64,000 bases of DNA from Isoetes taiwanensis (GCA_021234155.1 JAJEKV010000001.1:30766177-30830176); one strand, 5' to 3'. Positions 1-11,295 are shown, numbered from the stretch's first letter. Made by a program: numbers and translations. Notes: generated from the sequence alone by a model not told the origin.

Positions 1-1
1 G

Positions 2-927
2 AGGAAGCCCCGCGACTACATCCGGGGTGAGTGTCATATCTTTGCCGCAATAGATACAGAACAAGCAGAGAGCCAGTATAAAGTAATTTCCACAGTAGGG
101 AAGGCCAAGGCCAAGTCCTTCATAGTCTTGATAGACTCAGGAAGTAGCCATAACTTTGCATCCCCCAGAATGGTTCAAATGTTGAAGTTGAAACCACTAA
201 AGTCAAAGCCAAGGCCCGTTGTCTTAGCAAGTGGAGCAGTAAGGCAGACGGCAGGCAAGAGAATTAGCCGACATTGACTTGCGGGGATTAACATCCGGAT
301 GGGGGCGAAGTAATGGGCATTGGCAAAATGCGACTTGATCATAGGAATGGAGTACCTTGGACCAGCAGGGGCCATTATTGATTGTGGAAAGCGGAAGGTG
401 ACCTTCCCAACACCCGACGGCAAGATCATTGAGATCACAGGTAAAGAAGTTGTTCCCATCATGCAGTGTATGTCTTCTAAGCGGCTGTTCAAGTGCATCA
501 AGAGCGGCGGTGGCATACATCTTCAAGCTTGAGATTAGTGAGCGAATCGGAAGAAAGCAAAGAAGACAAGGTGCTCGGCAAGTTGCGAAGCAAATAGCTA
601 AGCTGATCACGGAGTTCCATGATCTCTTTCGGATGAGATCAAGCGGCTTCCTCCTTATAGGAGTCGAGTGTGAGATAGCTTTTCGAACCGGGGAACAAAG
701 CCGACAAGCAAGGCTCCATACGAGAATGGCGACACGAGGAGTTTGCCCGGAGTGAAGAAGCAATTACGGGGAGTTGCTTTCGACCTAGGCTTCATTAGAC
801 CTAGTGTCTCGCCATTTGGTGCGCCCATTCTCTTTGTAAAGAAGAAGGATGGCAGTTTAAGGATGTGCATAGACTATAGAACAAGCACACCATTAAGAAC
901 AAGTACGCGCTCCACAGATTAGACGAC
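2..927 (+). pseudogene. Ty3 pol, protease and start of reverse transcriptase, frameshifted
   Basis: This is the start of the visible polyprotein: a retroviral-type aspartic protease followed by the linker and first RT motifs. The protease active site DSG is at 134-142 (reading FIVLIDSGSSHNFAS) in frame 2. That frame closes at a TGA at 275-277, while the natural continuation (ELADIDLRG) lies in another frame. Reading returns to frame 2 near 320 (KCDLIIGMEYLG). Further indels lie between 520 and 880. RT motif 1 ([11 protein letters not shown]) is at 848-880, and about seven bases seem to be missing directly after it before reading resumes in frame 1. With at least four frame changes in 900 bp this section cannot be translated. 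The family assignment is secure from the protease and RT motifs. Confidence 0.8.
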
Positions 928-2613
928 TTGATGGATCAACTCCAAGGTGCAAAGGTCTTCTCCAAAATCGACTTAAGGTCAGGCTATCATCAGATCAGGA
1001 TAAAGGAAGAAGATATACATAAGACCGCCTTCAGAACGCGGTATGGGCATTATGAGTTCACGGTAATGCCTTTCGGCTTATCGAATGCCCCCGCGACGTT
1101 CATGAGGCTCATGAACGACATCTTCAGGGAGTTTTTAGACACCTTTGTGATTGTATTCTTTGATGACATTTTGGTGTATAGCAGATCCCTTGAAGAGCAC
1201 GTACAACACTTAAGGAGAGTGCTAGAGAAGTTGAAGAGGCACCAGTTGTACGCCAAGTTGTCGAAGTGTCACTTCGCAACAGAGAAGGTGGAATACCTTG
1301 GTCATGTGATCTCAGCAGAGGGAATCTCGACGGATCCTGCCAAGATTGAAGCCGTCATTCAGTGGCCGGCACCGAAGAATGTGCATGAAGTCAGAAGTTT
1401 TCTCGGCCTAGCAGGGTACTACAGGAAGTTCGTGAAGAACTTTGCTAAGATAGCGGCCCCGCTAAGAGACTTGACGAGGGCAGAGAAAGTGAAAGACTGG
1501 GTAGAGCATTGGCACAAGAAAGCCCAAGCAGGGTTTGAATTGTTGAAGGAAGCTTTAACAACCGCCCCAGTCCTAACCCTGCCGGACCCAGAGAAAGATA
1601 AGCTTGTAGCAACAGACGCGAGTAAGATAGCTACAGGCGCAGTGCTCATGCAAGAAGAGCGTGTGGTAGCGTACGACTCCAGGAAGATGAACGACGCCGA
1701 AACGCGCTACCCCACCCACGATCAGGAATTGCTTGGGGTTGTCAGGGCATTAAGAATTTGGAGACATTATCTCTTGGGAAGAAAGTTCCAATTGGATACC
1801 GACCATCAGAGCCTCCAGTATGTATTCACGCAACCACACCTTAATCTAAGGCAGCGGAGGTGGATGGAGTTCCTCGAGGAGTATGATTTTGATATAGTTT
1901 ACAAGCCAGGGAAGCTCAATGTGGTAGCAGATGCGCTTTCAAGGCATCCCCTGACAACTAGAGTGCATTGCAATGCAATTTCGACGCTCTCCAGCGACTT
2001 TGGTAAGAAGATTGAGGAGTCCTTGCCAACGGATGTGGATTTCAGGGAAGTATGGGCAAGCCTCTCTAGGGAGGCTAGAACAGATAAGGAGCGGGAAGCC
2101 TTTAAACATTATAAGAAGGAAGGCAACCTGTTATACCATAAGAACAAGTTGTGCGTACCCGAATCATCAGGCGTAAGGAAACTGATCCTCCATGACACGC
2201 ACAACAGCCCAATAGCTGGCCATGCGGGATTCGTGAAAACATATTTCAAAGTGCGCAGCAGCTATTATTGGCCAGGAATGAAGAAGCAAGTAGCTCGCTA
2301 CATCAAGGAATGTCAGCTATGTCAGCAGACGAAGGCAGAACAGCTTCGAATTCCAGGGGCATTAGAGCCATTAGCGGTGCCAAACGCTAAGTGGGAGGTG
2401 ATCAGCATGGATTTCATCACAGGGCTTCCAAGAACAGTAAGAGGGAAGGATGCCTTGATGGTGGTGGTCGATAAGTTGTCGAAAATGGCACATTTGTGCC
2501 TTGCAGGACCACAGATATGGCTATGGATACAGCAAAGCTCTTCACCAAAGAGATCTTCAGGCTTCACGGCATGCCAAGGGAGATTATCTCCGACAGGGAT
2601 CCGAAGTTTATGA
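880..2613 (+). pseudogene. Ty3 pol, RT, RNase H and integrase N-terminal domain (long open frame)
   Basis: This long open stretch encodes most of the enzymes that copy and insert the element. Counting residues from position 928, RT motifs are YHQIRI (20-25), [10 protein letters not shown] (49-58) and the catalytic FFDD (77-80), followed by LGHVIS. RNase H shows its four acidic sites in TDAS (D230), HDQELL (E267), TDH (D292) and ADALSR (D335). The integrase zinc module has H425, H432, C462 and C465, and the first catalytic Asp is D495 in ISMDF. Near 2493 one T is missing in a T run after MAH, so the frame leaves the integrase core and ends at 2613; the correct frame continues from 2496. The nearby frameshifts make it a pseudogene, although this segment is itself undamaged. 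Confidence 0.88.
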
Positions 2614-3503
2614 GCGCCTTTTGGCAAGACCTCTTTGCGACAATTCAGACGAAGTTATCCATGAGCACGGCATATCATCCTCAGACGGATGGCCAAACGG
2701 AGCGGACCAACAGGATTTTAGAAGACATGCTACGGAACTATGTCTGGAATAAGCAAGGTATGTGGGAAGAATTTATTCACTTGGTGGAATTTGCCTACAA
2801 TAGCACCAAGCAAGAATCATCCCAAATGTCGCCGTTTATGATCAACTACGGCTATCAGTGCCTAACTCCAGACACTTGGCACAACCCCGTGTCAAAAGTG
2901 GAAGTTTCGCAGCAGATGTTGGCCGATATGCAGCAGCTCGTGGAAGAAGTTCGAGGATATCTGCTAGCAGCAAGGAGTCGTCAGAAGAGCATCGCCGACA
3001 AGCATCGAACAGTCAGAGAGTTCAAAGTTGGAGATGATGTATAGCTCAAGATCAAGGTGAAGCAGGCGAAGCTCAGGATCGGGAATTGCAAGAAGCTTGC
3101 TCCAAGGTGGGCTGGACCCTTCAGAATAGTCAAGAGAGTAGGCAATCAATCCTACAAGCTAGAATTGCCAGCACACCTAAAGATTCATAAGGTCTTCCAC
3201 GTGAGTTTGTTAAAGAAGCATACTCCAAATCCAGACGAAGTCTTGGACACTCCAACGTTGTTAGAAATGACGGAGGAGCAGCTGGAAATAGCTCCAGAAT
3301 TGATTCTTGATAAAGCTTTCAAGAAAACGAGGAGATCTGAGTTCCTCCAATACTTGGTCAAGTGGAAACACTTGCCAGTGGAAGACGCGACGTGGGTATT
3401 TAAGAAGGATTTATCAAAGCAGTACCCACAGTTTATGGAGCAATGGGACGGCAAGGTCATCTCCGAAGAAATCGGCTCAGGCATGTCGACTTGTGTAGAT
3501 TAA
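2496..3503 (+). pseudogene. Ty3 pol, integrase core, C-terminal domain and chromodomain, one nonsense codon
   Basis: This is the frame-shifted continuation of integrase. It carries the second catalytic Asp (IISDRDPKF) and the catalytic Glu (QTDGQTERTNR), then the C-terminal domain (HRTVREFKVGDDV, KLAPRWAGPF). A TAG at 3042-3044 interrupts it where the related array copies have TGG (VWLKIK), so this is a simple Trp-to-stop change. The frame stays open to the natural stop at 3501-3503. The last 60 residues form a chromodomain, visible as FLQYLVKWKHLPVEDATW, which in chromoviruses is thought to steer integration towards heterochromatin. The array copies at 34-51 kb encode a closely similar C-terminus, so the elements belong to one lineage. 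Confidence 0.88.
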
Positions 3504-4363
3504 TTCTCTGTAGTTAAGATTAATCTACGCATGCAACCTATGCTAGGTATGGGTCGCATGCGTTGTGACCGATGATGAGACCACTACGGTGATCTCTAGG
3601 GCGTGGTGTAATGTCAATGTAGGCATGACCGCGCTTCCGCTTGGGCGAGTGGAAGGTAAATTAGAAAGTCTACTTCTGTCCCACGGAAGTAGACGACCTC
3701 GAGAGAAAGGAGGTCATGAAGGAATGCACTGATAGGAAAAGCACCTCTAGCCCCATATATGCTTTGATAGGAGGAATCAGGCCTTCACGCCCCATATACG
3801 GGAAGGACCTATCCTCTCTTTGGGCAACTAGGGTGTAGGCATGGCGGCATATAGGCATATGGCTGTCTCCCGGCCATAATGGAAGATTCACCCTCTTCCC
3901 CTGGGGGAGATTAGCCATGCATCCATGTAGATAGGTGGGGTGGTCACCATATAACCAAATTTTTTTATTAATAATTAAAATGGTACTAGCGTAGTGTCGA
4001 CCTGTGAGCCCGAGAGAGCTCCGGGAGGGCAAGGAGGAGGAAGATGAAGAGACTTGCAACACAAACTTTGCTAGCATGTGTTGCAAGGAATGAAGAGTAC
4101 CTAGAACAATTATAAAATGTTAAAATTTTGATAAACTAAATTGCTGTCATAAGTGAATTATCGAGTAACTTGTTTTAATGATGTTATGAATTGATAAGTT
4201 ATTTCATAATATAATAGCGTAATAACGTTCTAAAAATATTACCTTAAGGTAATTATATCAGATGTGTAAGTGTTATAGTAGTACATTGTATGCATCAGGG
4301 TGATTGCAGGTTAGGAAGATCCCAAGGTGGGGAGACCCACGATGCTGCGGACAGCATCATTTC
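3504..4363 (+). other. 3' non-coding internal region of the Ty3 element
   Basis: These 860 bp separate the pol stop from the polypurine tract. I see no supported coding region. A similar spacer of about 840 bp separates pol and LTR in the array copies, so it is a feature of the lineage. The phrase CAAGGTGGGGAGA occurs twice near its end, at about 4323 and 4363; only the second abuts the LTR. Confidence 0.6.
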
Positions 4364-4376
4364 AAGGTGGGGAGAA
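4364..4376 (+). promoter_or_regulatory. polypurine tract of the Ty3 element
   Basis: AAGGTGGGGAGAA lies directly before the LTR start TGTGGCG. This is the expected place and composition of the primer for plus-strand DNA synthesis. Confidence 0.75.
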
Positions 4377-4762
4377 TGTGGCGTTTCGGCCGCGATTATA
4401 CGGTCCCGGGGCGTATCTTTGTCTTTGCCAAATCGCAGCGTACCGCCCCTCCGACCGGCGTGTAATGCAGCCGACGGATAGCCAAGTGGGTAGCCCCTAG
4501 GGGGCAACTTGCTAAGAACGAGTGCATTAGCATTAATGTGCACATTTACCAATGTACACATTAATGTGGGCACACATTTCCACATGGACACTTTATGCCA
4601 AGTGGGCCATACCCATAGGTGCAATTAATGTGCACATTTTCCAATGTGCACATTCATTAATGTGCACACATTTCCATGTGGGCACATTTGGCCACCTAGC
4701 CCTTAAAGGCAAGTGGGCCCTTTTCCAATTATCCCACATGCCAAAAGGGGATAATTGGGAAC

Positions 4763-5365
4763 TGATGACGGATTTCCCCACATCCTCATCATCGACCTTC
4801 AAAGGCAAACATGGGATCAAACAGTGCTGCTGCAAGGCAAGAGAAAGAAGGAAAAAAAGGACGAGAAATTTTGGAGAATAAAAAGATATGGAAAAATGGA
4901 ACAATAAAAGACCATGGAGAAGATGTAGGAAAATAAATGGGATGCACCATTTTATTCAAGAAGGTAATACAAGAAAGCTTCAAGACATCTTGCATGGGGG
5001 AAGAGGTCTCTGACACCATCTTCCCAGGGCTGCCACTACCCTTGCTCCATGTGAGATTCTAGAGCCCAAGAGGAGGAGAACAAGTCCTCTCAAGATATTT
5101 ATAATTTTTCTGATAAATCTTGGCCATCCACTTGGCATGATCTTGGCACTCCTTTTTTTACACCTCATCAATCCTTTGTTTTTTGTCTTCTTCTTCTCCA
5201 TAACCAAATTTGTCTTTTTGTTTAACAACTAACACAACTTAATATGGGCCCTTGGATTCCAACAACAAGCACAAATGAATCTGGACCCTTGATCTTCACC
5301 CCCCCTTTAGACCTTGATAGTGTTCTTCTATGTTGACCCCGATTTTGCCAAAAATCGGGTCAACA
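4763..5365 (-). repeat. LTR (left copy) of the nested element
   Basis: The boundaries are set by alignment with the right copy and by the flanking GGAAC. The last 35 bases (5331-5365) form an imperfect palindrome, TGTTGACC...GGTCAACA. Confidence 0.85.
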
Positions 5366-7055
5366 TCACGCACAAACAAAAAGATGTGGCCGGTCCCCTC
5401 GGCCACCGACTTCAACACTTTTCACATTTAAGTACAATAAGTTAGTCTTCTTTGGCACAAAGAAGAGCTAACTGGGGGTTTTACGGGTCCCACCAAACCT
5501 ATTAAGAAAATGGGGGTTTTAACGGACCCTCCAAACCTATTAAAAAAGATAATATTTTGGAGTTTTTTAGGTGTACTCCAACACCAAAATGTAACTTGTG
5601 CCATAGGAAAGATTTTGAAAAAATGATGATAGTACTTGGCCTTGGGGTAGGGCTTAAAAATGCAAAGGGGCTATGTCATAAAGATATTGGGGATGGTAAG
5701 ATAGAGTCGCACAAACAAAAAGATGTCAAGTTGCTAGCCAAAGTGTCCAACAAGATGTGAATTTTTTTCACAATAAGAAAGTGGCAAGATAAGATATGTG
5801 AAGGTGCAATAAAGGCAATAATATGTGCAAGGTATGGCCAAGGCATAACAAAAGGTAAATAAATAAAAAATAATAAGTGGTAAAAGGCAAGTGATAAGTG
5901 GGGAAAATAATGAAAGTATGGTGTCACGAAAGGGCAAGAGACAAAAAAGTGGTTAAAAATAGCATGTGGCTAAGGAAGATATACGTGGAAAAAATAAAGT
6001 AGTGGCAAAAATAAAATATGATAGGAAAAAGAGGGCGTGGCAAAAAAGTAAAGGAAGGGCAAAAAATTTGTGGCTTTTCTTCTTCCACGCTCCGATTGGC
6101 TGACAACGAACCTTGACTACTTTCTTGATCGATTCTTTCTCTTACTCTTCTTTCTTGATCCAATATCTTTTTGGCTTGCTTCTGGTGGTTGGAGCGAGTT
6201 ATGGCGATAACGAGGAGGCAGCTATGGCGAGACTTCCTTCTTCCTCTTCTCTCCTTCCCTTCCCATTTCTTACTTGCGGTGGCGATGGCGAGAGGCGGGG
6301 GCTTACGGCGGCGAGATGGATTCAGCAATAGGCGGGGCGGTTGTGGCTTCTTGATCTTACCTCCTCTTCTCTCCTCATTCTCTTGCGAGTTCGGCAGCAA
6401 GCTTAGGCAAACAGCGCCTTCAAATGTCTTTGTTAGCTCATCCTTTTGTCTCCCATAGAGCCACGGAATAGAGAGCGAGAGGCAGCGAGTAAGAGGAAAT
6501 AGTTTTTTGTTGGAGCTTGGAGAACTTGTAGCAAGAGCGGAGAGGATCTTTTCTTCTTGGCCTTTGCATGCTTGGCTATGGCTTTCCTTGCATGCGAGAG
6601 AATCATGAGAGAAACAAGGCAAAGTATGCAGCCACGGCCAAGGGGGGCAAGCGGGGCATAAGGCATGATTTTATAGCATTGGAGGGCTGGCGTTTTCTTT
6701 GGCTCTCGAAATAATCATAAGCGCATCAATCCTTCTTGATTTGTCATTCTTTCTCTCTCGAGATGCCCTGGTACTGTGACAAAACCAACACTTTTAGAAT
6801 CAGCAACTTGTGTAGAAAAAGACCTTCAAGCTTGTCTCTTTTGGCATACTGAAAAATGACAGCAAGCGCTAGGAATGGTGCAGCAAAGAACGAAGCTGGG
6901 TATGAAAAGATGACAGGGAAAGAGAGCAATGAGAAGATGGCAGGGAAAGAGAGCATGAAAATTTAAGATATGGCAAGAATGAATGATGGAGAAAATTACA
7001 GCAGCACCAAAACTTGATCCCGGGGAGAAGTAGGATCTCGGTAGAACCTCCATGA
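5366..7055. other. internal region of the nested element, no retroviral coding capacity
   Basis: The region has no recognisable gag or pol motif. The longest frame (5924-6622, minus, 232 codons) is rich in Arg, Ser and Pro and then in Phe and Leu, follows base composition and resembles no family I know. A more GC-rich stretch at 6190-6340 could be captured host sequence, but I cannot name it. Bases 7036-7052, read on the minus strand, begin TGGAGGTTCTACC three bases inside the right LTR. That is a candidate primer-binding site because it starts with TGG, but I could not match it to a tRNA. Confidence 0.55.
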
Positions 7056-7672
7056 TGATGACGGATTTCCCCACATCCTCATCATCGACCTTCAAAGGCA
7101 AACATGGGATCAAACAGTGCTGCTGCAAGGCAAGAGAACGAAGGAAAAAAAGGATGAGAAATTTTGGAGAATAAAAAGATATGGAAAAATGGAACAATAA
7201 AAGACCATGGAGAAGATGTAGGAAAATAAATGGGATGCACCATTTTATTCAAGAAGGTAATACAAAGAAGGTAATACAAGAAAGCTTCAAGACATCTTGC
7301 ATGGGGGAAGAGGTCTCTGACACCATCTTCCCAGGGCTGCCACTACCCTTGCTCCATGTGAGATTCTAGAGCCCAAGAGGAGGAGAACAAGTCCTCTCAA
7401 GATATTTATAATTTTTCTGATAAATCTTGGCCATCCACTTGGCATGATCTTGGCACTCCTTTTTTTACACCTCATCAATCCTTTGTTTTTTGTCTTCTTC
7501 TTCTCCATAACCAAATTTGTCTTTTTGTTTAACAACTAACACAACTTAATATGGGCCCTTGGATTCCAACAACAAGCACAAATGAATCTGGACCCTTGAT
7601 CTTCACCCCCCCTTTAGACCTTGATAGTGTTCTTCTATGTTGACCCCGATTTTGCCAAAAATCGGGTCAACA
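7056..7672 (-). repeat. LTR (right copy) of the nested element
   Basis: It matches 4763-5365 except for a 14-bp tandem duplication near 7254-7281 and scattered single-base changes. The end palindrome is at 7638-7672. Confidence 0.85.
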
Positions 7673-8971
7673 GGAACCCTAGCCAACCCCTTGTCTATTT
7701 AGGGAGGGAAACCCTAAATCACCCAATTTTCGTTTCTAGGGTTCCAGAGCTCTGTTTTGGCTGCCTCAAGAGCCAAAACCGCCTCCCAGGCTCTGCCTGA
7801 GAGAATTGCACCATTAGTTTCCCTTGATTCGAGCGTTTCAGCAGGATGGTCGAACTCAGGTCAGGAGGAGCCACTCAAGGATCAGGTATTTGGCCAATTA
7901 AATAGTCTCAACCCTATTTCAGTCATAAAATCAGTAGGTTTAGCCTATTTAATTGCCCATAGCAGCCTTCTAGATCTCTAGATACCAGACTCTAACTAAA
8001 GAACCTAACTCTATGATATAGATTAGATATAGTTCTTTAGTTCTCCTGTGATGTATATGGATGATGTATCTCTATGAACTCCTTGTATTGGGAAGGGGGG
8101 TAGAGACCTAAAGCTTGGTAGTAGATGCTCCTATATTAGCCTCTCTAGTACACTATAGATTTGGCCTGTGCACAAGAACCACACCTGGTTGTGGGTGAAG
8201 GGGCCAGACTGGCTCAGAAGGAGGTTCATGTTCCGACTCTTGAAGGATCCCTCTGGTGTGTAAGGCCTACCAGGGATCATAGTGACTAGGTCTAATGGCT
8301 TACCACTGAGTGTGGGTAGGGCATGGGCTCGACACCCGTGAAGTGGTGTGCACTTTCCAGTGGGTTCAGTCGAATACGGGCAGTGACCCTCTAGTCACCT
8401 TGAGTCGGCATGCAGATCTCTGGAGGGAGCGATCCCTTCCTGCCCCATCGGAACTGGGAGGATGAAACCCAGGAATAGCCCCTTTGGCTATGCATCCGGC
8501 GGGCTACAGTCAGGTCCCGACACTTTTCAGCCTACTCTGCAAAGTGTGTACAGGAGGGGCGGATGGAGTGGACAACCCTATGCCATGTTCATATGCCAGC
8601 CAAATCCATTGCCATGAATTCTGTCTGCAATGAACTCTGGAGACCCAAGCCGTCAGTCATCCCCTCGAGTCTGAGCCTTGGGTAGGACTCCCCATATGTA
8701 TTGTGCTGAACATTGTCTATGCAGATGTGATGTACCGCCCTCCGGGGTGGTTATATGTGTTGCTCTTATATATTGACATGTATGTTTACGCTTCCGCAGC
8801 TAGGTAGGCCCTGAGGGAGACGGGGTAAAATGACCCCTTCACTCTTCCCACTGGAACCCGTTACGGTTGCAGTGTCATGTGGAGGGCCCTGTATCGGCAT
8901 GGAGCTGGTATAGGGGGAGAACTCCTGTTTGTATACAGTGAGTGCACCGTATACGAGTAGGGGACGTCACA

Positions 8972-10347
8972 GTGCTTGTTCACACAACTGTCCCACATAC
9001 CATCCAAGCAGTAGCTGCAGAAGCATGAAAGTTCCCTCGTGTGCAACTGCAATGGAGATTCAGGATTGAATGCATATACACAATGGATCTGCCTAGTGTC
9101 CAAAATCCTTTCTGCACCCGATGCTTTCTTTCTATCTATATCCTCCACCTTGACTTCCCAAAAGAACCTTTTTATATTCTTCCTCTTACTGGTTTCAGAT
9201 GTGTTCATCCACTCGGATGTTCCACAAGTAAACATCTCTTCGGCAACTTCTACCACTTCATGAGCACTACCCAATTTTATGCTGCTGTATTTTAATTGCA
9301 GTTGTCTTAACCATCTCTTCAACTCAGCAGCTTTGTCATCGTGTTCACCTTTCCGTGGTTAGAACCAAAAAAATTCCACATCATATAGACATCAGTGTCG
9401 TTTGTGTACCTAGCCACAAAGTAAAATGGTCTAGAAGCCTTGAATTGAGATGCTACGCCATCTGAAAACACATAATGTTTCTTTGGCACCCTTCCTTTCT
9501 GCTCCAGCTATTTGTGGTGCTTCATGAAGCAGTCTTGCACGAACAAAGTATCGTGTTCCCTATCATCTGATACATAGTAATGTGTTTCCTTGATAATCTC
9601 ATCTGCCACTGAGTCGTACTGATATGTTATTTGAACCAAAATGGTAATCTGGTTATTGACCCAGCGCATCGACTGCACCTCCTCTTGTTCCTTGAATGTA
9701 TAGTTCTCTACAAAATCCACTACCGAAAGACATGCATCTGCTGGGAGATTCTCCAGAAGCTCCTTAAATTGTTTTGCCTGCCATTGGTACCTGAAATTAT
9801 GCAGTGGAAAGATTTTTAGACGCTCTTTCAGTTTATCCAGAAGCTCCTTGGGTTCTGTCTCATTGTACTGATGAGTCAGTCTCCTACCAGAACTCGAGAT
9901 GTTGTCTTTTTCATAGTCAATGTACTCCCATTTCACTTTCCTGTTACTGCCACTTTCTTCCATGGGACAGGTCTGGAACTTCTTGATTCCACACAACTCA
10001 CAATCTCCAAGGATGCACGCCTTCTTGTGAAACTCATCTAATTCACTCTTTGGACACAATATAGATCTCCACAAGCTTCCTGTACTTGCAATTTTATGCT
10101 GGTGTGCCCTGGATTGACCAAGTTCATGTGATCTACAAACATCCCAGGTGCAAGTGCAATTCTTCGGATGTTTGGTTCTCATCCCATTGAGTCAATCCAC
10201 TAGCATTTGCATCCTCACGTGTTGAATGCAACAGCAACTATTGAAGTCCTTCAATTTCACAACAAACCAGGGTTTTAGCTTCTCAAAAGCTCGAAGACGA
10301 ATCTTAATTTCTGGATGTTGGTCCAGAAACCTCTTGAACAATAGCAT
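8972..10347 (-). pseudogene. transposase-like gene relic, last exon, truncated by the Ty3 LTR
   Basis: Reading on the minus strand from an acceptor-like TTTCATGCAG at 10348, the frame runs FKRFLDQHPEIKIRL, then FEKLKPWFVVKLKDFNSCCC with a following QH. Later motifs are LSVVDFVENYTFKEQEEVQS, VFSDGVASQFKASRPFYF and WNFFGSNHGK. The Cys triplet with His, the D-x-x-ENY block and the DG-x-SQFK...HGK block occur together, as far as I recall, in large uncharacterised transposase-like proteins of plants and animals. I do not assign a named superfamily. It is broken by TGA (10192-10194), TAG (9508-9510) and a one-base loss near 9350 before HGKGEHD. The 3' end is replaced at 8971 by LTR sequence, and the ORF that runs on to 8861 is read-through into the LTR. 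CGA and CAG would fit the two stop positions. Confidence 0.6.
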
Positions 10348-10503
10348 CTGCATGAAATGAACACTAAATTGTTAGGATGTGTATACCACACCAAACCATG
10401 CACCATACCATGCCCCACACTTATCATATTCACCAGAACGAGCACCTTAGTGCTGTGTACATTACCACACACCATACCACACCCCACCATTCACCACACA
10501 CCA

Positions 10504-10935
10504 TACACCAAATGGTGGAGTGTGGTGGTGGTGGAGTGTGGTGGTGGGGGGTGGTGGAGTGGTGTGTGGTGGTGGTGGTGGGTGGTGGTGGTGGGGGGGT
10601 GTGTGGTAGTGGGGGGGGTGGTGTGGTGTGGTGGAGTGTGGTGGTGGTGGGGGTGGGGGTGGTGGTGGTGGTGGTGGTGGTGGTGTGGTGTTGTGGATTG
10701 TGGTGTGATGTGGTGTGGTGGAGTGTGGTGGTGGTGGTGGAGTGTGGTGGAGGGGCGTGGTGTGGTACATGGTTGAGTGTGGTGGTGGTGGTGGAGTGTG
10801 GTGGAGGGGTGTGGTGTGGGATATGGTGGAGTGTGGTGGTAATGGACAATGTGGTGCATGTGGTGGTAATGTGGTGGTCGCAAAGATGTGGTGGTAGTCT
10901 ATGGTGGTGGGATAGATGATGGGGTGTGGTGGGGG
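10504..10935. repeat. G-rich low-complexity tract (GTGG/GGT repeats)
   Basis: The plus strand is almost only G and T, in irregular GGTGGTGGT and GTGTGGTGGAG units, with runs of up to eight G. Long ORFs on both strands are Val/Trp/Gly or His/Pro/Thr repeats and are artefacts. The multiple G runs could form G-quadruplexes on the plus strand. Confidence 0.85.
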
Positions 10936-10975
10936 GAGAATAAATAAAATTGAATCCACACATATCATACATTAA

Positions 10976-11105
10976 CATGCACACACCCACATGACACCAT
11001 GGACATAACGCACCCCACACCACACCGCACCGCACCGCACCACACCATCACGACACACCACACCATCACCACCATCACGACACCATACCACACATCACAT
11101 CACAT
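10976..11105. repeat. C/A-rich low-complexity tract, opposite strand bias to its neighbour
   Basis: ACCACACC, CACCGCACCGCACC and ATCACGACACC units follow the G-rich tract after about 40 bp of normal sequence. They are roughly complementary to it, so the two tracts could pair imperfectly. Confidence 0.7.
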
Positions 11106-11295
11106 CACTTTTATCCTATTTTGTCTGACATAAAAAATCTGCCTAGCCTGCTCTCATAAACATTTCTGAAATTCGTACAGCCTGATAATAATTATATTCC
11201 TCTTCTAATCATTAGAAAAGGATCTGGGTCCTAAATCCTGTTCCTGCGTCTGATTTTTGGGGTTTCATTCTCAATCGAACAAGTTCATTTCGGCA

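Larger units (their letters stand above)
4763..7672 (-). mobile_element. complete non-autonomous LTR retrotransposon, 2,910 bp, nested in the Ty3 LTR
   Basis: Two nearly identical direct repeats (603 and 617 bp) flank a 1,690-bp interior. Both start TGATGAC and end GTCAACA, giving TG...CA ends with a 7-bp imperfect inverted repeat. The 5 bp before the left repeat (4758-4762) and after the right repeat (7673-7677) are both GGAAC, a classic target-site duplication. The 14-bp length difference is a short tandem duplication of AGAAGGTAATACAA in the right LTR. Only a few substitutions separate the LTRs, so the insertion is recent. No protease, RT or integrase is present, so an autonomous relative would have to supply them. 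I favour minus orientation because on that strand the LTR has a TATA-like TTATAAATA (about 5095-5105) upstream of AATAAA (about 4950). Confidence 0.85.
1..8971 (+). mobile_element. Ty3-type chromodomain LTR retrotransposon, 5' part outside window, 3' LTR split by a nested element
   Basis: The order protease, reverse transcriptase, RNase H, integrase, chromodomain, then about 870 bp of non-coding DNA, a polypurine tract and a long LTR is that of a plant chromovirus-type Ty3 element. The element enters from the left edge, so gag and the 5' LTR are not visible. The pol stop is at 3501-3503, the polypurine tract at 4364-4376, and the LTR starts with TGTGGCG at 4377. The LTR is interrupted at 4762/7673 by a complete second element and I end it at ACGTCACA (8971). 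Without the insert and its duplicated 5 bp the LTR is about 1,680 bp, close to the 1,627-bp LTRs of the tandem array. Several frameshifts and a stop make this copy inactive. The 3' LTR boundary is inferred from its length and terminal inverted repeat. Confidence 0.85.
4377..8971 (+). repeat. 3' LTR of the Ty3 element in two pieces (4377-4762 and 7673-8971)
   Basis: The LTR begins TGTGGCG after the polypurine tract and ends ACGTCACA. The left piece contains repeated ATTAATGTGCACATTT-like phrases at about 4525-4670. The right piece contains GTATTGGGAAGGGG...TAGAGACCTA at about 8085-8110 and GGCCTGTGCACAAGA at about 8165. Both phrases recur in the same order in the LTR at 63.7-63.9 kb, and the first occurs reverse-complemented in the LTRs at 17.2 kb and in the array. 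This shows they share an ancestor. Short ORFs here are not convincing. Confidence 0.7.

Noticed and set aside
5924-6622. 232-codon ORF in the nested element as a gag gene
   Set aside because: There is no zinc knuckle or gag-like helix pattern, and the composition follows the local base content.
10357-11035. Long overlapping ORFs on both strands, up to 201 codons
   Set aside because: They are products of the GTGG/CCAC repeats; the translations are only Val/Trp/Gly or His/Pro/Thr runs.
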